The notes under the pieces: generated by a model | Databases searched by the model: none | Told to the model about the DNA's origin: nothing | What the model saw: the letters and a program-made list of their open reading frames with translations, nothing else | Shown: positions 58,383 through 64,000 of the stretch, in pieces | Layout: every line of letters starts with the position of its first letter | Numbering within the stretch: the first letter of the stretch is position 1 | Source of the DNA: Acidovorax sp. Leaf191 | GTDB lineage: Bacteria > Pseudomonadota > Gammaproteobacteria > Burkholderiales > Burkholderiaceae_C | Reading direction: 5' to 3' | Assembly: GCF_001424425.1 (NCBI RefSeq) | Contig: NZ_LMPT01000018.1 | Span: 372,001-436,000, forward strand | DNA length: 64,000 nt | Translations under genes and position numbers: made by a program

Positions 58383-59086
58383 GCCGCTCCACCCTGCGCC
58401 CAGGCGCACTGTCGCGCATCCTGCCCGGTGGCGGACCCGCTGGCGGCAAGGCCGGTGCAGTTGCGCCAGCGCCTGCCAAGAAAACGTCCAAGGACCCCGC
58501 CGCATCTGCCGTGGTGCACAAGGGCGCGGGCGAGATCCGCATCATCGGCGGCCAGTGGAAGCGCACCCGCCTGTCCGTGGCCCGCCACCCGGGCCTGCGG
58601 CCCACGCCCGACCGCGTGCGCGAAACGCTCTTCAACTGGCTGGGCCAGGACCTGACCGGCTGGCGCTGCCTGGACGCATTCGCCGGCACCGGTGCCCTGG
58701 GCCTGGAAGCCGCGTCGCGCGGCGCCGCAGCCGTGCAACTGGTCGAAAACGATGCCGCCCTGGTCGCGCAGCTGAACACCCAGCAGCAGCGCCTGAAGGC
58801 CACCACCGTACGCGTGACCCGCGGCGACGGCCTGTCCGCGCTGCAACAGGCCGGCCCCGGTAGCCTCGACCTGATCCTGCTCGACCCCCCGTTTGGCAGC
58901 GATATCTTCGGCAAGGCATTGCAGGCCGCAGCACGCGCCGTGGCGGCCGATGGGCACATCTACCTGGAAGCACCGCGGGTGTGGGTGGACGAGGAACTGG
59001 CGGATTGGGGTCTGGTGGTGCACCGGCATCTGAAGGCGGGGGCGGTGCACGCGCACTTGCTGCGCCGGGGAGCGGTCAGCACCTGA
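58379..59086 (+). CDS. rsmD: 16S rRNA (guanine(966)-N2)-methyltransferase
   Basis: A 235-residue RsmD. It has GEIRIIGGQWKRTRLSV, GLRPTPDRVRETLFNWLG, SAM motif I CLDAFAGTGALGLEAASRG and catalytic DPPF in LILLDPPFGS. A basic, low-complexity N-terminal extension of about 48 residues (PAPAKKTSKDPAASAV) precedes the usual domain. ATG at 58379 overlaps the stop of the M16 gene, so the three genes form one transcript. Confidence 0.93.
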   Translation: MSRSTLRPGALSRILPGGGPAGGKAGAVAPAPAKKTSKDPAASAVVHKGAGEIRIIGGQWKRTRLSVARHPGLRPTPDRVRETLFNWLGQDLTGWRCLDAFAGTGALGLEAASRGAAAVQLVENDAALVAQLNTQQQRLKATTVRVTRGDGLSALQQAGPGSLDLILLDPPFGSDIFGKALQAAARAVAADGHIYLEAPRVWVDEELADWGLVVHRHLKAGAVHAHLLRRGAVST

Positions 59087-59371
59087 ATAGGTCCGCTCGT
59101 CGTTCGTGGCGATCTGGCGTCTGGTGGGGGTTGAAGCGCCCCAGCGTTGGGCTTCCAGACTTTACGGTGTGTGGTGGAGGCGAGCTGGGCCGATGTGTAC
59201 GACGTCACGGCCTCACGCAAAAGTTTGCTCTGCGCAATCGTTTGTCGTGCTCCGCGCGCCAGGTCCCACTGCTGCGGTTGGGGTGGTGTCTCGTACGGTC
59301 CTGGAATGTGGCGTCTCCAGTGCTGCTTGCGCTTGTCTGCAGTGCGCAAATGCCTATGCTTTCAGGGGCAA
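59087..59371. other. Intergenic region, nothing recognised
   Basis: 285 bp between the convergent rsmD and hypothetical genes. I see no gene, and no strong terminator. Confidence 0.5.
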
Positions 59372-59803
59372 TCAGGACTGTGAGGCTGTATCTGGCGGCC
59401 GGGTGCCTTCTTCGATCACGGTCAGTGCCAGTCTGCGGTCGGTCAGTGCGTAGGCCAAGGTGTAGCGGTGGTTGGCAGCGAGTGTGGCCCGGCCATCGGG
59501 GTAGGCACCATCGTTCACGTGGATGATCTGGCGCCGGGCCAACTGGATGCGCGTCTTGCGGTAGTGCGCGGCAGGCTCTGCCGGCAGGGCGTGCCAGCGG
59601 CTTGTCTGGCCCGGGGCCAGGGGGCCCAGTGCCACGGCGGTACCGTGGGTGGGCAGGCCCTGCCACACTTGCTCGAAGGGTTCATGGGAGTCGTTGCGGA
59701 TGCGCAGCCACACGCGTGCGCCGCCCTGGGCGCGGCCTGGGTGGGCCAGCAGTGCGCACCACGCGGCCAGCAGGGCTCGGCGGGCAGTGGGCCGCTCATT
59801 CAT
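59372..59803 (-). CDS. Exported hypothetical protein
   Basis: A 143-residue protein with a weak signal peptide (ARRALLAAWCALLAHPGRAQ) and a mature part that is beta-rich: VWLRIRNDSHEPFEQVWQGL and RWHALPAEPAAHYRKTRIQL. I do not recognise the family. Its first 8 bp overlap the end of the LprI-like gene, so it is the last gene of that operon and probably acts with it in the periplasm. Confidence 0.6.
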   Translation of the reverse strand: MNERPTARRALLAAWCALLAHPGRAQGGARVWLRIRNDSHEPFEQVWQGLPTHGTAVALGPLAPGQTSRWHALPAEPAAHYRKTRIQLARRQIIHVNDGAYPDGRATLAANHRYTLAYALTDRRLALTVIEEGTRPPDTASQS

Positions 59804-60230
59804 TTTTCAGGCTTTGCAGGTCGCGGCTCAGGTCGCACACGCGGGCGCGCCGGCGCTCCAAGGCGGCCCCGCCAATGTTCAGGGCGGCCGAACTGCCTTG
59901 GTCGGCATGCATCGCGACGTCCCATTGGCCCTGTGCGGTGTCGAAAGCCAGCCATGCGCGCTGCGCCGCACGCAGCGCCTCAAGCCGGGCAGGGCCTGCG
60001 GCTTTGAGTGTCTGGGCGTAGATGCGGTTGAGCTCCTTGTCCCACGCCGCATAGGCGGCGGACTGGGCGTCGTGCAGGTCGACGGTCACGCCACCGCTGC
60101 GCGCGGACGCAGCGCCAAGGGCCTTGTCGATGGGGTGGGCGGTGGGCTGGCCGCAGAAGTGCTCGGCTGCGTGGGCGGCGCCGGAGGCCATGAGTAGGGC
60201 GAGAGTGATGGTGTGCAGGGTGCGGAGCAT
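59796..60230 (-). CDS. LprI-like (DUF1311) periplasmic protein
   Basis: A 144-residue protein with a signal peptide (LRTLHTITLALLMASGAAHA) and an LprI/DUF1311 domain: YAAWDKELNRIYAQTLKAAG and ALRAAQRAWLAFDTAQGQWD. Two Cys (CGQPTA; VCDLSRD) may form a disulfide. Lysozyme-inhibiting members of this family exist, so a role against lysozyme is possible but unproven. The start is ATG 60230; an ATG at 60260 would add ten residues. It overlaps the hypothetical gene by 8 bp. Confidence 0.75.
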   Translation of the reverse strand: MLRTLHTITLALLMASGAAHAAEHFCGQPTAHPIDKALGAASARSGGVTVDLHDAQSAAYAAWDKELNRIYAQTLKAAGPARLEALRAAQRAWLAFDTAQGQWDVAMHADQGSSAALNIGGAALERRRARVCDLSRDLQSLKNE

Positions 60231-60307
60231 GGTGGGTTGGGAAAGGTTGTCGCTTTTCATATAGCCCAGGCGTTGGTGCCCGCATTGCGGGATGCGGCGG
60301 CACTCGT

Positions 60308-60640
60308 TCATGCACCCACCCACAGCAGCACCATGAACGTAGCCAGCACCGCCATAACGGTATAGACCGCTACGGCGCATGTGCCAGCTGCCGCTACGCT
60401 GGCCAGGCCCGACCAGCCGCGCTCCATCCCCCACTGCGCCATGTGCCGGGCCAGGAACAGGCCCGCGATCCAGATGAGCGCCAGCAGCAGTGCCATCGTG
60501 CCCAGCAGGCGGGCGCCCTGTGCGGAGTTGAGGCCGTTGCTGCCCAGCAGGACGGTGAACATGAAGAACAGCGCGGGCAGCAGGTTGGCGGCGCCGGTGA
60601 GCGCCATGGCCAAGGTGGTGGTGCGCATGCCGGTCGTCAC
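60308..60640 (-). CDS. Membrane protein, function unknown
   Basis: A 110-residue protein with three helices (about residues 9-27, 40-56 and 80-105; LPALFFMFTVLLG, LGTMALLLALIWIAGLFLA, VAVYTVMAVLATFMVLLWVG). It probably starts at GTG 60640, overlapping the metalloprotease stop (GTGA), rather than at ATG 60628. I do not recognise a family. Translational coupling to the protease-TPM gene suggests that it anchors or assists it. Confidence 0.6.
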   Translation of the reverse strand: MTTGMRTTTLAMALTGAANLLPALFFMFTVLLGSNGLNSAQGARLLGTMALLLALIWIAGLFLARHMAQWGMERGWSGLASVAAAGTCAVAVYTVMAVLATFMVLLWVGA

Positions 60641-62379
60641 TCCGTGACCGCGTAGCTCAGCAGGTCCAGCGACTGCGTGTCCTTGGGGTTCCACGACAGG
60701 CCGGCCGCGCGCGCGATCACGGTGTAGGTCTTGCCCTGCTCGAGTTTGCCGCCCGGCATCAACGCCTCGGTCCGCGGATCGATGTAGAGCATGGTGGTCA
60801 GGCCCTCGGCGCTGCGCATGAGCACGGCTTTCGTGCCGGCCTTCAACTTTGCCTCGTTCACCCAGGCGCTTTTGACGCCCGTGGGCGGTGCCAGGTTTTC
60901 CACGGTGCCCGACAGGCGGGTGATCTTGCGCCAGGTCTTGCTTTGCTTGGGGTCCGTCACCTTGCCGTTCTCGGCAGCATCGGTTTTTTGCAAGTCACCC
61001 AGCGAGCTGTAGGCGATGGTCCAGTCCGAATGGCTGTTGTCGCGGCGGATGTGGTCGGCCGCGAGCATCAGGTTTTCCGTCCAGTTGCCGCACGCGTTCT
61101 TCTTTTTGCACAGGGTCCAGGCAGTCTTGATCCAGCGGTCGAGCTGGGCAGCCTTGTCCTGGCTGCCCATGTCCAGTGCCACGCCCGCGCCCAGCACGGC
61201 CGCGGCCTGGCCCTGCTCCGGGGCGACCACCAGCACGGCGCCGTTGCCCACGTCGAGCTTGCCCACGCGCAGCTGGCGCATCATGGCCTGGGCGTATTCC
61301 TCTGCGGTCTTGCCGTTCAGGTCCTTCACCAGCAGGGTGACGATCTCCACGCCGGTCTTCTGTGCATGGTCGTGCATCTGCTTTTCGAACTGTGCGCGGA
61401 TCGCAGGGTCGAGGATGCCGAACTCGTCGTAGATGAACTGGACCCCCTTGGAGGGCAGGGCGTTGGCGTCTGCCTTGGGCAGGACCTGGGCCACGGCTGC
61501 CGTGGCGGCGGGTGCCGGTGCGGGCGCTGCCGCAATGGCAGGGGCATTGGCGGGTGCAGGGGCGGGCTTGGCGACTGGCGTCTGCGCTGGGGTGGCTGCG
61601 GTCGCTGCAGGCGCAGGAGTGGCCGCTGGCGCAGGCCCCTGGGCCACGGCGACGGACTTGCCGCCTGGGGTGCCGCCCTGGCATGCAGCGCCACCGCCCT
61701 GCAGCTCGCAGGCTTCCGTCCAGCCTGCGGCAATGGCGGCCAGGCGCTTGCGGCGGCCGGGGTGGGTCTCGCCGTCCTTCTCGGGGATCAGCGTGGCGAT
61801 GGCGTTCTGCGCGTCCTTGAGCGGCGCGCCCATCTTGTACAGCACGAAGCCGCTGAACTTGTCCGATTCCAGCTCGATGGGCGGCTGGCTGCCGCCGGGC
61901 ACGATCGTGTGCCCCGACAGGTGGTGTCCGATCTCGTGCGCCATGATGCTCACGGGCGCCCAGTTGTTGGCCTTGGTGGCACGGATCACGTCGCCCATGA
62001 AGGACGGGTTGTAGGCGATCACGCGGCGCGGCACCTTGTCGGGGCCCTGCATGATGACGGCTGCCGCGTTGGGCACCTGGCCTTCCACCACCACGAAGTT
62101 GGCGGGCAGGCCGGTGTATTTCATGATCTCGGCCACCACCTGCTTGCCGGTGCCGCCGCCCTTGGACAGGTCGGGCGGCGAGAACGCCACCGGGCTGCCG
62201 TCGTACGAGCAGGCCTGCAGCGTGGCGGCCAGCTCGGCGACGAGCTGCGCCTTGGTGGGCTTGGGGCCCGCGGTGGCGGCGGCCTTTTGCGCCAGCGCGA
62301 CGCCCGCGCAGGCCAGGCCCAGCAAGGCGGCGCAGGCGATGGCGACGGGGCGGATGTTGGCGGTGGGGATGTGCTTCAT
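60637..62379 (-). CDS. Exported zinc metalloprotease fused to a TPM domain
   Basis: A 580-residue exported protein with a signal peptide (IACAALLGLACAGVALAQ). The N-terminal half has a gluzincin-like zinc motif HEIGHHLSGH and the downstream Glu in PIELESDKFSGFVLYKMGA. A Pro/Ala-rich linker follows. The C-terminal half is a TPM (Psb32/YgcG) domain: IYDEFGILDPAIRAQFEKQM, GVEIVTLLVKDLNGKTAEEYA and NGAVLVVAPEQGQAAAVLG. I do not know a described example of this fusion. It is preceded by a LuxR-type regulator and followed by a coupled membrane protein and an LprI-like protein. Confidence 0.75.
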   Translation of the reverse strand: MKHIPTANIRPVAIACAALLGLACAGVALAQKAAATAGPKPTKAQLVAELAATLQACSYDGSPVAFSPPDLSKGGGTGKQVVAEIMKYTGLPANFVVVEGQVPNAAAVIMQGPDKVPRRVIAYNPSFMGDVIRATKANNWAPVSIMAHEIGHHLSGHTIVPGGSQPPIELESDKFSGFVLYKMGAPLKDAQNAIATLIPEKDGETHPGRRKRLAAIAAGWTEACELQGGGAACQGGTPGGKSVAVAQGPAPAATPAPAATAATPAQTPVAKPAPAPANAPAIAAAPAPAPAATAAVAQVLPKADANALPSKGVQFIYDEFGILDPAIRAQFEKQMHDHAQKTGVEIVTLLVKDLNGKTAEEYAQAMMRQLRVGKLDVGNGAVLVVAPEQGQAAAVLGAGVALDMGSQDKAAQLDRWIKTAWTLCKKKNACGNWTENLMLAADHIRRDNSHSDWTIAYSSLGDLQKTDAAENGKVTDPKQSKTWRKITRLSGTVENLAPPTGVKSAWVNEAKLKAGTKAVLMRSAEGLTTMLYIDPRTEALMPGGKLEQGKTYTVIARAAGLSWNPKDTQSLDLLSYAVTE

Positions 62380-62432
62380 GCGGTCAGGCTCCTGGGTCTG
62401 GGATATGTATGGAGAAGGAGAGGGATGGAAAT

Positions 62433-63671
62433 TCAGGGCTGGACGATGGCCGCCACGCGCAGCACGCGCTGGGCCAGTTCGGTCTGGCCGCGGGTGCCCG
62501 TCTTGGCATACAGGCTGGCCAGCTGGGTGCGCACCGTGGGCATCTTCACGCCCTGGTTGTCGGCCATCTCGCGCGGGGTCATGCCCTGCAGCAGCAGCGG
62601 CAGCAGGGCGCCTTCAGCGGGCGTGAGGCCGTAGAGCGCGCTGCACACGGGCATTGCGGCCTGCGTGTCCTGCACGGTCTCCGGCACCAGAACGAACTGC
62701 ACCAGCGGGTCTTGCAGTGCGGCCCCCGGCTGGCCGCGCAGGGGCGCGGCCAGGGCGACCAGCGCTTGGTGGTGCGGGGTCTGCAGGCGTGCCGACACCG
62801 GTGTGCGTGTGCTCAGGCAGGCCGTGAGCAGCGGCGGCAAGGCTGCGTGGACCTGGGCGAGTTGCAGCGGCTGGCGCGCATGCCAGCCCGTGGCATGGCG
62901 CAGCAGTACGCGGCAGTCGTCCTGCACGCCCATCCAGCGGCGAGCGTGGTCGTTCAGGTAGCGCACGGTGCCGTGGGGGTTCACATGCAGCAGGCCCAGC
63001 GGCAACTGGTCCAGCGTGCGCTCCAGCGCGGCGGTGTGGCGCTCGGCCAGGCGCAGGCGGCGCTGGGCGCGCATGAGGCTGCGCACCCAGGGCGTGACCG
63101 CGCGCAACTGGGCGAACTGGGCGGGGGTGAATTCGGGTTGGCCCAGTTCGTTGTACAGCGCCAGCACGTGCATGCCGCACTCGGGCGACGCCTCGACGAT
63201 GCTGTTGACCATGGCGTCGATGCCCAGGGGCCGCAGGTAGTCGGCGTAGAACGCGCTTTTCTTCAGCGCGCTGGTGGCCACCAACTGCTGGCTGAGGGAG
63301 CCGCCGCGTGCCAGCGCCTGCTCGTGCTGTCGCTCCAGCGCGTCGCTCCAGGCGTCCTTCACCTGGATGAGGTCGGCGTAGCGCTGCAGAAAGTCGTCGG
63401 GCATGCCCCACTGGCTGGCCGCGAGCGGGTCGCCTTCGCCGGGCAGCGGGCAAAACAGCACGAGCTTGTGGCTGCCCAGGGCCTCGCCCAGGTGGCGCAG
63501 CAGGCGCGGCGCCATGTCGGGCTCGCCCAGGGCTTCCAGGCTCTCGGCCATCAGGGTCTCGAACCCTGCAATCCCGAGCTGTTGCCCATGCCAATCCTTG
63601 CTGCTCAATGCGCGCTCCCCGGTTGTGTCGATGAATGCGCCGGATGGTAGGAGCGGCAGGCTCGCAGTCAC
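62433..63671 (-). CDS. LuxR-type HTH transcriptional regulator with PAS/GAF-like sensor region
   Basis: A 412-residue regulator. The C-terminal LuxR helix-turn-helix (about 345-400) is clear: YGLTPAEGALLPLLLQGMTPREMADNQGVKMPTVRTQLASLYAKTG read in parts. The centre includes a PAS-like segment (LDQLPLGLLHVNPHGTVRYLND). The frame starts with GTG at 63671, at the edge of a perfect inverted repeat. It lies 53 bp upstream of the protease-TPM gene and reads into it, so it is probably its regulator. Sensing input is unknown. Confidence 0.85.
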   Translation of the reverse strand: MTASLPLLPSGAFIDTTGERALSSKDWHGQQLGIAGFETLMAESLEALGEPDMAPRLLRHLGEALGSHKLVLFCPLPGEGDPLAASQWGMPDDFLQRYADLIQVKDAWSDALERQHEQALARGGSLSQQLVATSALKKSAFYADYLRPLGIDAMVNSIVEASPECGMHVLALYNELGQPEFTPAQFAQLRAVTPWVRSLMRAQRRLRLAERHTAALERTLDQLPLGLLHVNPHGTVRYLNDHARRWMGVQDDCRVLLRHATGWHARQPLQLAQVHAALPPLLTACLSTRTPVSARLQTPHHQALVALAAPLRGQPGAALQDPLVQFVLVPETVQDTQAAMPVCSALYGLTPAEGALLPLLLQGMTPREMADNQGVKMPTVRTQLASLYAKTGTRGQTELAQRVLRVAAIVQP

Positions 63672-63690
63672 ATCATTCAGGTGAATGATG
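63671..63690. promoter_or_regulatory. Perfect palindrome at the LuxR-type regulator start
   Basis: CATCATTCAGGTGAATGATG: nine-bp arms CATCATTCA / TGAATGATG around GG. The start codon of the regulator overlaps its edge; this is a good candidate for an autoregulatory operator. Confidence 0.6.
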
Positions 63691-63787
63691 TGGCGGACTT
63701 TTCACACATTTCATGAAGTTTTGAGGAGCGTTGTGGCGGCCGTGCGTGCCGAACCTCAACCGCCGGCGCGACCGCCGCACGCTCTAG

Positions 63788-63949
63788 GGACCCTCTGCAC
63801 GAATCATCGCGCCGTGTGCACCTGCGGTCTCGGGCGGCCTGCGGCGTTGCCAATACTCGCAATAGCTACGGCTATGGCTGCGTTTTGCGCCTTGCACTCC
63901 ATCCCGATCCGCACTGCACACTTGGCAGCTCGATTCGTGCAGAGGATCC
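63788..63949. mobile_element. MITE-like element, copy 2 (162 bp, three-unit hexamer tract)
   Basis: Same element as at 34827: left end GGACCCTCTGCACGAATC, right end (reverse complement) GGATCCTCTGCACGAATC, one mismatch. Flanks are CTAG (63784-63787) and CTAG (63950-63953), a perfect 4-bp target-site duplication. The hexamer tract has only three units (AGCTAC GGCTAT GGCTGC). No transposase. Confidence 0.9.
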
Positions 63950-64000
63950 CTAGAGCCCCATCTGCCACAGCACGACCTCGACCACGCCGCGGGCATACAG
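63950..64000 (-). CDS. C-terminal end of an unidentified gene (cut by window edge)
   Basis: The minus strand reads LYARGVVEVVLWQMGL then TAG. The stop codon is inside the right-hand CTAG target repeat of the MITE-like element, so the element abuts the gene's end. Only 16 residues are visible and no function can be assigned. Confidence 0.5.
   Translation of the reverse strand: MYARGVVEVVLWQMGL

Noticed and set aside
1..64000. tRNA, rRNA or riboswitch genes
   Set aside because: No cloverleaf-like or rRNA-like sequence noticed by eye in intergenic regions; a covariance search was not possible here.

Overview
The window is G+C-rich chromosomal DNA from a betaproteobacterium. Gene content and synteny point to Burkholderiales, family Comamonadaceae, with an Acidovorax-like layout. 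Supporting markers are a caa3-type cytochrome oxidase operon with DUF2244, DUF2970 and DUF2909 proteins, two orphan Bug-type solute receptors, DUF4148 proteins, a pcaR-pcaIJF cluster and several dispersed palindromes. This placement is inference. No rRNA, tRNA or CRISPR array was found.

Layout. 1-3018: tamB (partial) and tamA, outer-membrane assembly. 3217-6196: a MoxR ATPase/VWA module with a GNAT enzyme and a small membrane protein. 6308-10658: a dihaem cytochrome c, a dCACHE-HAMP-GGDEF-EAL protein, a DUF1841 protein and a small membrane protein. 10920-16458: pcaR divergent from pcaI-pcaJ-pcaF, then an SDR and a Bug receptor (beta-ketoadipate pathway). 16573-18191: a divergent SDR/LysR pair. 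18249-20119: hipBA preceded by an operator array and an 18-unit heptamer repeat. 20410-22353: thioesterase, transglutaminase-like and TRIC-type genes. 22483-27233: a Fur-type iron-uptake operon (TonB receptor, PepSY protein, two membrane proteins). 27562-34826: macrodomain protein, an unknown exported protein, a KefB/C antiporter, LysE, ParA, MaoC and LysR. 35232-37510: trmL, a comF-like gene and a BioC-like gene. 37752-47679: the complete cytochrome c oxidase structural and assembly set, including haem A synthesis and copper insertion. 47805-51168: a Bug receptor, rpoH under a perfect CIRCE element, and tandem DUF4148 paralogues. 51282-53939: a 5TM-PAS-GGDEF-EAL protein. 54062-59086: ftsY, two M16 peptidase genes and rsmD. 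59372-63671: a LuxR-type regulator followed by a metalloprotease-TPM fusion, a small membrane protein, an LprI-like protein and an exported hypothetical. 63950-64000: the end of a further gene.

The strongest unusual signals are repeats interacting with genes. First, a dispersed palindrome of about 48 bp occurs at least seven times. In two genes (SCO at 47068 and M16 at 57036) it lies inside the reading frame, in the same frame, and encodes the hydrophobic core of the signal peptide. In a third gene (the antiporter) it supplies the last codons and the stop. Second, a MITE-like element occurs twice, with 18-bp terminal inverted repeats, a CTAG target site and an internal variable hexamer tract. 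Each copy sits exactly at a gene's TAG stop codon. Third, hipBA carries four operator-like sites plus the heptamer tract. Fourth, the HEIGH-protease/TPM fusion with an LprI-like partner under a LuxR-type regulator is a candidate envelope system I do not recognise as described.
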